The notes under the pieces were generated by a model. That model was given only the letters and a program-made list of their open reading frames with translations. It made no database searches and was not told where the DNA came from. The translations under genes and the position numbers were made by a program. DNA of 24,885 bases from Chromera velia (taxonomy: Eukaryota; Sar; Chromeraceae), in assembly GCA_018398765.1 (NCBI GenBank), contig JAHBMJ010005393.1, forward strand, positions 45,945 through 70,829, written 5' to 3'. Every line of letters starts with the position of its first letter. Within the stretch, counting starts at the first letter, position 1. Below, piece after piece: positions 9,560-21,160 of this stretch.

Positions 9560-11179
9560 TCAACTCGCATTACTCCCAGGCCACGCCACACGCAGGCGCA
9601 CATTGGGGAAGAGTTTTTGGAATTGTAGCAAGCACCCTAGGCCAAACACAGAGGGAGACGTCTCAGAGTAGAGAAACAGATCCCCTTCCCATTCACTGCG
9701 CATCGCAGAGTTGTTCAAAAAGTCGGTTCTCTCGTAAGCTTCTGTTTCCAAATGTTGGTGAGAAGGGACGGTCGAAGAGGAAGAATAATTCTCCAGGCAG
9801 ACGGCCGACTTCATTTCTCTGCAGACCGCCAAGAGAGCTTCGTGCTCTGGCGGCTGAGGCGGAGGGGGGGATCCCCTAGGACCCCCGAAGTCTGGCACTC
9901 CACTGATAATCAACCGACTCAAACCGTCTCGCTCTCCCGTCTCTTTTCTTCCTTTGCCGTCTCCTCGAGGCTTCATCTGTCCATCTTCAAAACCCCATCC
10001 TTCAAAGTCAAAAGACGAGTCTGCCTCTTCTGGGAAGCTCTCCTTGCTGAGAGGAGACGGGTTAGTCAGTTGGAGAGGCTGCTGCTGTTGGAAGAGACGC
10101 TTTGCAACACGAAGCCGTTGTTCGTCCCTAGAGAAACGAAATTGACCCCCGAGAGGGTCCCCTCGGCCGTCTCCTGTCGGAGAACTTGGACTACTCTTTT
10201 GACAGTTAAAGGGACACAGAGGGGCGATGACCCGTCCACGTTCAAGGAGACACATGGAATCGGAATCTGGGTTTCTCTCCCCTACAGCTTTCTGTTTCTT
10301 CTGCCTGAGATTGTACTGTATGAAGACCCGTGAGGGGTCCATTCGAACTCTTCCGCTGCTCAGAGCTGTCTGGGCATTTTCACAAAAAGTACTTGCTTCT
10401 GTAGAGTGGCCTTGTAAAAGCGAAGAGGGAAGAAGGACGGATAAAACCTCTCTGGTCGAACGGGAGCCCAACTTTGAGAGAAGGAGCCCTCTCAATCGGT
10501 CGGAGTACCGACGTTCTCTCTCATGGCTCCAACTCACAGGAACACGCATACATCCAGTCTGCAATGCACTCACAACACGGGAAAGAAGTCCACGTATGCG
10601 AAATTCTTCGGTGAACAGAGCCTCTTGAGTCTCCACAAACTTGCGGAGCTCTTGCCCTCCCGGTGTCCTCTGGCTTGATTTCAACTCATCACAGCTGAGC
10701 ATGATGCGATTCAGCCATGAGTCAGACACCAGGTGCTGGACCTGTTCCCCCCTCTCTTTTTTCCGTCCCTCCAAACCCATACCAGAAACTGTCGCCCGGC
10801 CCCTGGCCCCCCTTACCCCCGCTGCCGAGAAAGGCCGTGCCTTCATTTCCCCATCCCTGCCGGCAAGCCCCCCTCCCCCCACTGAGCGTCCCTCTGCCCC
10901 TCGTTCGCGCCTTCCCCGCATGCCCCCCCAATCTGCAGAACTTGAGCGAGGATCTCTTTGCATCTGCAAACGTGGAAATCTCACGGCCTTACGGCTCTGC
11001 AGACCCGCAGCTGAGAAGGAGACGGAGGGGAGCCCGTCGGCGCCTTCAATGCCGTCTCCGTCTCGGTCCCTCTTCAGCAACAGAACGTGAGGCAAAGGGT
11101 GGAAACACATGGGACCACTAGAAGACGCAAAGTTGATGACAGTAGAAAGGACGAAAACTATGCGTAAACAAAGTTGCAT
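9560..11179 (-). CDS. Hypothetical protein with signal-peptide-like N-terminus
   Basis: This is an uninterrupted 539-codon frame from ATG at 11179 (minus strand) to a TGA at 9560-9562. I do not recognise a domain. Residues 1-23 have a short basic-polar start, a hydrophobic core (IVFVLSTVINFA) and a small-residue end (SSSG), as in a signal peptide or anchor. An Arg/Gly/Ser-rich low-complexity stretch (about 35-145) follows, then more ordered, charged helical sequence (about 150-300), then mixed Ser/Pro-rich regions with a QQQQP run. The C-terminus is more hydrophobic (FGLGCLLQFQKLFPNVRLRV). A signal peptide followed by a basic Ser/Arg-rich segment could be a bipartite plastid-targeting leader in an alga with complex plastids; this is speculative. 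The gene appears intronless and is divergent from the helicase gene, with 727 bp between start codons. Confidence 0.5.
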   Translation of the reverse strand: MQLCLRIVFVLSTVINFASSSGPMCFHPLPHVLLLKRDRDGDGIEGADGLPSVSFSAAGLQSRKAVRFPRLQMQRDPRSSSADWGGMRGRRERGAEGRSVGGGGLAGRDGEMKARPFSAAGVRGARGRATVSGMGLEGRKKERGEQVQHLVSDSWLNRIMLSCDELKSSQRTPGGQELRKFVETQEALFTEEFRIRGLLSRVVSALQTGCMRVPVSWSHERERRYSDRLRGLLLSKLGSRSTREVLSVLLPSSLLQGHSTEASTFCENAQTALSSGRVRMDPSRVFIQYNLRQKKQKAVGERNPDSDSMCLLERGRVIAPLCPFNCQKSSPSSPTGDGRGDPLGGQFRFSRDEQRLRVAKRLFQQQQPLQLTNPSPLSKESFPEEADSSFDFEGWGFEDGQMKPRGDGKGRKETGERDGLSRLIISGVPDFGGPRGSPPPPQPPEHEALLAVCREMKSAVCLENYSSSSTVPSHQHLETEAYERTDFLNNSAMRSEWEGDLFLYSETSPSVFGLGCLLQFQKLFPNVRLRVAWPGSNAS

Positions 11180-11906
11180 AGAGCTTTCAGTCGAGGAGCG
11201 GGAGAACGGTTTGTGGAGAGATCAGTTTAAATTTAAGCAACACAGACTTCATTGTGTTGCGGTGATCTTGTGTGGGCACTCTGACTCTGTGCCTGAACGC
11301 TCGCTCGGTCCGTTCACTTTTGCGACTCGGACATTTGTCTTGCACAGACCTGCAGCTGTCTGAAAGGAAGGTGCTCCTTCCATCGCCTCTCCGGCCGACG
11401 TCCGTTCTTTCTTTTGCCGTTCGACCGTAACTATGCTGATCGACGGTGTACGTGGAGACGGCGGCGCGGTGCATCCATGCAGAGCGTACGTAGCTAGGTA
11501 CATGCGCCCATGCAGCGCGCCGCCATCGCGCCGCCACAATTTAACCGCGCGAATTTTAAAGCTTCGAGCATGCACTGAATATTCAAACCTCGCGAGCCAG
11601 TGTCGGCCGGACTCATCTGCACGGGGGAAAGCAAGATGAAGCAAAACTTGTGCGCACTTCATCGGCCTCGCAACCGAAGCTACTGAGCTTGGACCGAGAG
11701 CTCTTACGCTGTGCTTGCTTGTATCAAAGTGGCTCGCTGTCTGTGCTTCCGTGACCGTGTGAAAACGTGCAGTGGATGCTCAGTCTGGTTTTGGATAGTT
11801 TTGCCCTCAACTGATCCATGCGCGCGTAAACGTCTGTCTGCTGCTCCTGTGCAATCAGGCACGAAAAGACAGAAGTGATTTTGGACTCCAACACATCGAG
11901 AGGCCG
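11180..11906. promoter_or_regulatory. Divergent intergenic region, probable bidirectional promoter
   Basis: The region separates two head-to-head start codons. Its centre is CpG-rich and symmetric: GGCGGCGCG (11460-11468) is complementary to CGCGCCGCC at 11516-11524, and that arm is repeated at 11527-11535. The 47-base interval holds a small hairpin TGCAT-CC-ATGCA (11470-11481), CGTACG, TAGCTA and two CATG sites. Just downstream is AACCGCGCGAATTTTAAA. These are plausible protein-binding sites; TGCATG-type words resemble sites of AP2-family factors in alveolates, but no factor can be assigned. 5' UTRs or an upstream non-coding exon may also lie here. Confidence 0.45.
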
Positions 11907-14900
11907 ATGCCAGGAGACTTTCTTTGCGTCGGCTTTGACCGTTTCCGTCTCCGCGTCTCCGACGAGGACGCGGCGTCTCTTTTCCCTTCCTCTTGCCATG
12001 TGGAAGGAGAACCAGGTAAAGCAGATGAAAGTGGGAGTGGGTTGTGCCTCTACACAAAGAGAAGGGACGATCCTTCCGGTCAAGCTGAAAGCTTCCTCCC
12101 TCTGTCCGTTTCCGTCTCCCAGTCTCCGACCGGGCATGTGCGCCCCCCCTCCCCCCCCTCTCCTGGATTCTCTACAACGCAAAGCTACGCACTGGAAGTG
12201 CTGTCCGAGTGCGAATCTACAAAATCCGTGCAAACACCCCCAACCGATCGGCTGCCCCTCTCGGTTCATCCCCCCCTTCCTCTTCCCCTTGAACGAGAGA
12301 CGGGACAAGACAGTACACGCAGAGGGCCATTGAGTACTCTGGGACAGTCCCTGACAGGCGGTAACGTGAAGCGTGTGTACACACTGAAACCCTGGGTGAA
12401 AAGCGAAACAGGCACCGAGAAGGAGGCACCGCCCTTGAACCCCACGCAGACTTTCCCCCCTTTCTCTGGTCCTTCTGCCCCCCCCAGTGCTGAATTTGAT
12501 GTTGCAATGAAAGCATCCTCCTCGGCTTCCCGCAAAGAAAAACAGGGCAGCGCGAGTGCTTTCTCCTCCCCCCCTGAACTAGAAATGACCCGTATCGATT
12601 GGCAGCGTTTTGCATGGATTCAGGAATGTCTTTGGGACTGGGGGCCCAGCAAAGGGCGCGCCGCCTGGTCCCTCCGACCTGTGTCGACCCCATGTGCCGT
12701 CGCCTCTGATTCCCCCAAGCAGACAGAATTGGAGGGGGACAATTTGAAGAAGAGCAGTCTGGAGCTTTGTGTGTATGTGTGGGTTGACGAAAAATTCCTT
12801 TTGGACGGACTTAAAAAGAAGGGGAACGAGAAAAAACTCCAACAGGTACTGGCAGTAGTGCAACCCTGTTGTCCCCCCCCTCCGCCTAGCTCCGGGTTTG
12901 GGGATATGGATAGGATTAGGGAGAGAGGAGAACAGTCTTTGTACTTTGCTGTCTCTGGGACTGAGCGCAATAGTGAGGTTGAGAGACAAACGAGAGCCAA
13001 AGTGCGGGACGTTTCGTCTCTCTTTGAGGCCCTCCCTTCGTCTGTATCTGTGCCGTCTCCGTTCGGACAGGCGATGTCAGGCAGGGATGAGGGGAGAAAG
13101 GGGGAAGGGAGGCATGGAAAGATCGGACAGAGGGGGGACGGTGCCAGTTATGAAGATGCTGGGCATGCAGCAGCAGCTGCTGCGCAAAGCTCTATGGGCA
13201 CAGAGGCAAACCGGGAATCGCGTGAGCTTGATATGGTGGATGGAGGGGCGCCGGTCTCTGTCTGTCTCTCATCCACTGAAGCTTCCTGCCCGTCTCTGTT
13301 TGATGTTCCCTTCCTGGTTGTGATTCCATTCCTCCAACTAGAAGATCTCAGACAGTTCAGGGCAACATGCAGGTTTGGATTCTCTCAGTGGGAGGTCAGT
13401 CAGTCAGCAGAGGAAAGGAAAGGAGGGGCGGGCACGTGGTTACTTAGTGTTGAGCTGATATCCTTCCTTTGCTTTCTGTGCAAAGGGGGAAGAAGTGGGT
13501 TTCCCTCCGAAACGTGTGCATGTTTTTAGGTGGACGTCTTTCTTGATTTCCTCCGTGTTCCTTTCTTCAGATGTGAAAGGACCGCGTCCCCGGCATTTTC
13601 TTCGGCTTTCCGTCTGAAAAAAGTATCTTTTTCATTTCACAATGTATGCACTATGCGTACCGCCTTTGCCGGATCTGCGAATGTTGTACTCTATTTCACC
13701 ACCTCTCTCTCTGTCTGCAGCAAGGAGGCGTGACCCCCTCCTTCCTCCCAACTCTGTACCCCCACCAGCTGGGTGCCCTCCGTTTTATGCTGCACCGCGA
13801 GGGCCTCTCTCTCCCCTCTTCTTCCCCGTCCGTCTCCGAGTCTGTCCCTGTGCCTGTCCCAGAGATCAGGAGAGACAGAGACGGAGAGGGAGACACAGAG
13901 AATCTCGTTTCGATGAGGGGACCCACAGAGACAGAGAGTAAGAGAAACCACCTGTTTCCCTTTACGGAAGACCAGACGGTGGAGAGAAGAGTGTGCCCTA
14001 GATTTCGAACAGAGGAAGAGGGAAAAGGCTCCCATGCAAAGAAGGGAAAGAGGAAAGGGGAAGAAAAAGGACGGTCCCAAAAGGCAAATGTAGCCACTCG
14101 TTTGAGTCCCTCTCTTGTCCATGTGGACAGAGTGACGGGCCTCCCTGTCGCAGTGTCTAAAAACGCTTTCCGAAGAAGAGTGAGAGAAGTGAGTCGTCGA
14201 GAAGGGGACAGGGGGGACAGGGCGGACATTCGTAGGGTTCGTGACTTCAGAGGGGGGATGTTGTGCGACGAGCCGGGACTTGGCAAGACGGTCACTGTGC
14301 TTGCTCTGTTGATGAAAACCCGGGGGATGCTACCTTTTGTCGGCTGTGACTCTTCTTGTGTTGGTATGTCGAATAGCGAAGCTGTCGATAAAGGGTACCT
14401 GTCGCGTTGTGCTCTGTCTGTGGGGGGGGAGGAGACGGTTGTGTGGGAGTGGCGGCAGGATCAGGAACACGAAATCGGCAGAACATCCCTAGATCGTTCT
14501 TGTAAGCGTGTAGAGAGAGAGGGGGAGACACAGTGTGGAGACAATGATGATGAAGAGGAGGAGAGCTCTTCCTTGTCAGTCGGGGAAGACGAATCGGATT
14601 TTGAGGTTGCCAGAGAAGGAGAGAGACAGGGAGGGGGATCTCTCTGTGTAGAGGAGACGGAGGAAGAAAAAGAAAAGAGAACAATCGAAGAGAGCAGAGA
14701 AGCAGGCACCATCCACGAGATGAAAGAAGGCCAAAAAGCGGGAAAAGAAGAAGAAGAAGAAGGTGGTTGCTCTGGAGCTTCATCCAGTCTCTCCCTTTCT
14801 GCCCCTCCTTCCTTTTTCCCCCCCAAACCAGAAATTCCTGAATGTTCGAGCCCCAGTCCAAAGCGCCGAAAAACACAAACCGAAGACAAACAATCGGCTT

Positions 14901-16427
14901 CCAACCACCCCTTCGCGACTCCCCAAACCAACAGAGGAACAGACAAGTCTGCCCCGTCTCCGTTTTCACCTCCGAGTAAATCCTCTGCCTCTGTCAAAAA
15001 AGGCAAAGAGAGGAGGGCAAACAGGGAGATCGACTGGCTAGATCCCGAAAAAAGTCGACCGCGTTTTTCCAAACGACAAGTCATCATACCTAAACGGTCG
15101 GTCAGTTTGGCGAGTCGCAGTTACAATGCAATGAACCCTTCGCTTCGTACAGTGCGACCGAAGGCCGAGAGAAGGAAAGATATTGCCTCTAGTCTCTCTC
15201 CTTCACTGTCCGTCCCAGATGTCTGGGCTCTGTTTGTTTGCGCGCTTCCTCTTTGGTCCGACATCTTCGCTTCTCTGTCTCTATCAGTCTCCTTCCTTTC
15301 TCGCCTGTGATCGAAGTGAGGATTAAGGAGCGTAGACAGGCATTGCGTTTCGTTCTAGTCAAACAGAAGGAAAAGGAAAGACAAGAGACTCAGTAGAAGA
15401 GAAATTGCAAATTCCTTTCCTCGTCCTTCTGTTCGTTCAGATGAAAAATTATCATCAAATAGAAAAGGCTGTTGATTTATAAATCTCTTCTTCTCACCTT
15501 GGTTGCGTGTGTTTGCTCAGATTGAATTTGATCACTGCTGACGATCCTGCTTTCTTTGAGGGTCTAGGTGACAGAGAGAAGAGAATGTACAGGGCACAGG
15601 GCATTCTCTCCCTGGGCAGCTTCGGGTTCGCACCCAAACACAGACAGATGGAGTTGGCGGCTGTCAGAAAGGGGGGGGCTCCGATGCCTCCTTCTCCTGT
15701 CGGGATGAGACGCAGAACGGGGCCGAGTGAGACTTGGAGTCGGTTTCTGACCCTCACCGCTGCTTCTCTGGTAGTGGTGCCTGATGAGTTGGTTGCCCAC
15801 TGGATAACCCAAGTGGGAAGGCACGTTGTGGCGGGGGGATTAAGGTTGATAGTAGAAGGGTCTAGAGGCCAGAGACAAGTGGCGGTGGTGGGAACTGAGG
15901 AGATGAGTTTCTCTCAACCTGCTGCTTCTGCAGCCTCTGGACAGAGGAGACGAAGTGGGAGGAATAACAGTGTGGTCGAGGAGATGGGTGAAACCCCGGC
16001 AGAGAGGGAGATGCGGAGGGTGGTTGCGTTTGTGAAGACAGACGTTGTGGTGACCACATTCTCGAGACTCCAGATAGAGATGGAGGGAGTCATGGGAGGG
16101 ACCTCTGCTTTCCTGAAGGTCCGTGTCTGGCAGATGGAATGAAGAATCTTTTCCAATCTTTCGTTTCCTGAATCGGTTTCAAGGCATCAATATCTGAGAT
16201 GGAGCGCCAGGCAGCCGGCAGGCAGGCAGTGGGGGGGTGATAAGGAGATGAAGAGAATCAACAGATCAGTCTTCTTGGTGTCTTTTTTTGGGCAGGTCTG
16301 TGAGAAGACATGCTCTCTGTCTGGAATGAAATTTGAATGGAGTCAGAGCAGAAAAGGACAAGAAGCTCTGAGTGTGAAAGAGAAAATCAGAAAGACAAAG
16401 ACGGACAGACATGTTCCGATTGCATGC

Positions 16428-16464
<37 letters not shown>

Positions 16465-19400
16465 GCTGCAGGTCCATTGGAAACGTCTGGTGATCGATGA
16501 GGGCCACAAGATGGGTGCAACTCTGGTAGAAACCAACACAAAAAAGGTCAGGCGGGCAGAGAGCAGAAAGAACATCTACCTGCCAGTCGTTGGGCGGAAA
16601 CAATTTTGTTTTGTTTTGTGACTTGGTACCCACATGTGCTCTTCTGCATGGACGCGCTCCTCTCTCCTTTATTCCTTCTATTCTTTCTCTCTCAAAATAC
16701 CTTCCCGCACTGTCTTTGTGGTTGAAGCACGGCTCAACGCCTATTCTGGCAAGCCTCCCCTCATCCTTTTTTCATTCTCTCTCTCCATCTGCTTGACACA
16801 ACTTTACGTGATCTGCTGCCCTGATTGTTTGACAGGCCTAGACGCCCTTCATTATCGATACCTCAGACGTCCGTCTGCTTGAAGAATGGGTGTGCATGCC
16901 TCTGGTCTTTATTTTCCATATCTGTTTCACAATATCGATATAGCCCCATGCGCATGATTGATTCTTGACGTGCAGGTCCTGAACGCCCTGAGTGCGGAGT
17001 CTCGGTGGGTCCTCACAGGAACCCCCACAAGAGGGGAGGCTGTGGAGAAACTCTGGCCGCTCCTCGAATTCCTCAGAGATCCCTCAAGACTCCAGGGACA
17101 CAGGTGGGTTTGGGTGGGTTTGGCTGGCGGGCTTGGAAAGTTGGTCGGCTGCGGCTGCGCTTTCTTTCAATACTCATACAGAGCAGGGCGGGTACGCTTG
17201 AGGAAAACTCGATGACGTGCGGACGTTATGCTGCAGCGTTGAAGGGAAATGAAAGTCCGGATCTCTCTACGTTCTTGCTGTGACTTTCGTGAATAATTTG
17301 ATGCAGATCTATGAAAAGTGATCCCCGCATTTAAATTTGTATTAGCTTTCTCGGACTGAAGTTCCCTAGTGATGGCTTCCGATTTCTGCACCCCCTCCCC
17401 TTCTCGCAGGTTTTCGAAGGCCGTGACGAGACGGCTGACCTCCAAGGGGACTCTAGCGCTCCGTCGGTATTCGTGTAGCGGTGAGGGGGGGACAGGGGAA
17501 GAGGGGGAGTGGAGCGTTTGCAAAGTGGTGTCGATGAGGGAGAGAGAGCAGGCGTGGGAGGCCCTCAGATCTATTTTGGAGAGAATCTGTGTGAGGACCC
17601 GGAAGGCAGATTGTGACGCTTTTCTGCCTCCCCTCCGGTATCTGCGTGTGCCGTTGAATTTCTCAAAAATGGGCGTGAAGGGATACAATACTCTGTGTGA
17701 GATCGTCCAGAGGAATCTTCTGTTGGCCGACTGGTCAGAATCAGGTTTTTTCTCACACAAATCTTCTTGAATGTTTGGTGTGAGTTTGATTCGATTTGAG
17801 AAGCCAATAGTGTGGGATCGCGGAGTCCAAATCCTTCGATCATGTGCGCCTGTTACTGTTAAGGAAGAGACACAGAGGGTCGAGGGATTGCTGCTGTAGG
17901 AGGAGTGGGCGGATGAAGAGCCGAGAAAGAGATATCTAGTTAAAGAGCGAGGCGGAGAGGGAATAAAGGAGGATCGCATGCCAGTCCTGGATCTCTTCAG
18001 CCTCTTTTGCTCCTCTTTCTTGCGTTGCATCTGCTGTGACTGTATCTTCCATTTGCTTTCTTTAATGTTTTTTGAATGAATGTTGAAAGTCATCTACTGT
18101 GGAATAAAAAGGACATTCAGCCGAGCAAGTAGATGACGAACGGCGTTCCCCCCCCCCTCGTTATCTCTGTTGGAACTTGCACCTGCAGGTTCGACCCCAC
18201 ACACAGCGAGAGTTTGCTGTACCGAGAAAACAGACAATTCAGAGAGATAGCCATGTCGAACCTCGTCAAGGCCTGCAGTGTGACGGCAGAAGTGGAGGTT
18301 TATCAGGAGGCGTGGCAGGTTCCCGAGATTATCGACTGGCTCAGAAAGCATATGCCTGCAAGACGGGCACTGGCCCCTGACAGCCATGCTCTTCCCCTCG
18401 CGTCCCTCTCCTTTTCCTCTTCCGTTCCAGCTGTGGACACGGAGAAGACAGGGGTATCCGGAGACACCGAAGAGGAATCTCTCGCAAAACGCCTACGAAG
18501 AGAGGGAACGATAGAGACAGACACCACAATGGAGAGCCAACAACCCTCTGTTTCCTCTAGTAGCCGTATTCCCTCCGCTGTCTGCATCCTTTCTGATGAG
18601 AGACTCCTTCGCATAGATTCCTCTTCCTCTTCCGTCTCCATCCCTTCAGAGGTCACCCCTGCTGTCCCATCCCTTCCGATCTCATCTGTGTCTCAGTCGC
18701 ACTCCCTCTCAGCAGACTCACCTCTGACCGCGTCACCCCTGACAGACGTAGCAGCCCCTGTCGTCCCAACATCCGTCCATCCCGAACCAAACGGGACCCT
18801 TCCGGCACTTGACGACGCCCCCATGCGCCCATCTGAGGTGGAACAAGAAGACACCACAAGCGTGACACACCTCGATTCTGCACTGCCCTCTGAGGCACAC
18901 ACAAAAAGGCCCCGATCCCCCTCTCCCACAGCATCCGAGCGTTTCCGATCGGAGCTCGAAGTCTTTCTTGACACACTGAGACCCAGGATATCCAGCAGCA
19001 CCCCGTGTGACGTCTGCAGTCTGATGGTCGAGATGCCCCTCGTGACACCCTGTGGGCACTTGTCGTGTTGCGAATGCATCGCCAGTTGCCCTCGCCATTG
19101 TCCCCTCCCTTCCTGCCAGGCGCCCTATCTGTTCGACAGACAGGGGGACCCGAAGGAACTGATCGAGCTGCAGCCTGCGTGGCTCAATCCGACGCCCTAT
19201 TGGAAGGCCAACTGGTGGCAGGTCTCTTCCACGAAGCTGGAATGGCTGCTGCCTCATGTCAAGAGAAGGCTGGTGGCTGACAGAGGGGAACGAGGGGGGA
19301 GCAGAGGAGACGGCTTTGCTATGGCTGGAAAAGGCCGGGTTGTGCCGAAGGTGAGTGCCTTGACAACGCAGGGAAGCGTAAGGCAGTGTCGGTTGAAAGA

Positions 19401-21127
19401 AGAGCACTTTTTTCCTGTTTGAGGAATCTGAAGGTCCCAGAGATGTCTTGACGATCGGTCAAAGTTGTCTGCTCATTTTTATACGTCCGTCGCATCCACG
19501 CAAGTCACGTCAAGGCTTGAATGGCCTCGATGATCAGAGAAAGAGGAAGCGTATGGATGTCATGGTCTGGGTGTGTCTGTCTTTTTCCTTCAAAATGGAT
19601 ACGTTCTTCCGGCTTTTCTCTGTGTGTTTGCTTCCCTCCATTTCTCTATTCGTTCATCGCAGGGCCCTCTGCCGAAGATTTTGATCTTTTCGCGTTTCAT
19701 CGAGACGTTGGAGGTCGTCAAGCAGAACCTGATTGTGGCGGCGGGGTTCCGCTACTTTGATGACGACCACGCACTGAAGGGGAAAAGCGTGAGGGAGGCG
19801 GCCAAAGAAGATGAAAAGCTAAGGGCAGATGCGGCAGCGTTGGGTGAACACAACCCGGCGACAGATGGTGCAGGGGTGGCGGTGGGGGCGGTTCAATTAG
19901 AGGAGGGGCAGGATAGGTTGCCTTTTTGGTCTTCTGCTCTTCCCTCTCCTTCGTTTGGAGGAAACGAAAGAGGGGGGGATCCTGGAACTTCTGCTAAAAG
20001 AGTGAGCCCAGCGGGGGGGATTCAGGAGACCGGAAGTGGAGGGGTGGACAACGGGGGTGTTCTGACTTCCTCTTTGTCATCTTCCTCCTCCTCCTCCTCT
20101 GCTGCTGCTGCTTTGCCTTCCGCACCGGAGCATCAACAGAGAGGTGGTGGGGAGGAGAGTGGAGTTGGGAGGCGACTGTCTAGCAGCAGTGGCAGTGGCA
20201 GCAGTCCTCCTAGGCCGGCATGGCCTGTTGCTGCTGCAGGGAGAGGAATGGGAGGAGATGGGGTGCTTCAACGTTCTATGTCTGCTGCCGCATCCTCTCC
20301 TGTGTATGTGGGGCACTCAGAGGACCCAGACGACTGGGTGTTCGTCACTGAATTTTATTCTCCTATGCCGGTGCGTCCACATGCTTTGTTGGAAGGAGCT
20401 CTGTGTCTGTTTTTTGTTTTATCGCCCTTCTTCGTTTTATTTGAGGCTTTGCAAGGACCTGCTGCGTCCATCTGTTCCTCCCTCTCTCCTTATTTTTTGG
20501 TTGGGGACAGGAGGGCCGGATGTCCTATCCCTTTGCTCTCTTTCTCTGATGCTTCCCCTTCCTCTCTTCTTTTTCTCATCGAATGTCAGAACTTCAGCCA
20601 GACCAGGGAAATGAAACTGTATCGGCCAGCTGAGGTTCACATGACTTCGCAAAGTGGATAGACGGACGAAAAATCTGGTAATGTTTTGCAGGGAAACATC
20701 AAACTTTTCCATCTGAATCAATTCGTCAACAACCCGCGAGCTGCCGTTCTCCTCTGTGACAAGACTGCAGCACTCGGTCGGTCGGTCTATCGGTCGGGTC
20801 CTTTCCACGCCTGCTTCCTTCCTTCCTTTCTTTTCACCACTTGTGAGTGAGTCTGATGGATAGACCCCTTCGTAGCGCACGCGCTTATGTGCTCTGCTCG
20901 GTGAATGGACTGACTCTGCTTTAACGTTGTTTTGAGGAGTTTCGTGCGTAGCAAATACTGTTTCCTTTTTGTTTTTGCCGTCTTTCGGAAAATTGGTGTG
21001 CTGGACGTCGTAAGAACCTGGCGAGTGGCTCATTTCCTTTTTTTGTCGGTCTCATTATTAATATATCCCCATTTGCCTCTTCATCTGTCTCTCCCTCTCC
21101 CTCTCCCTCTCTCCCTCTCTCTCTCTC

Positions 21128-21160
<33 letters not shown>

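Noticed and set aside
17167..18093. 308-codon minus-strand frame
   Set aside because: It lies antisense across an exon (17410-17733) and two introns of the helicase gene and has no recognisable domain.
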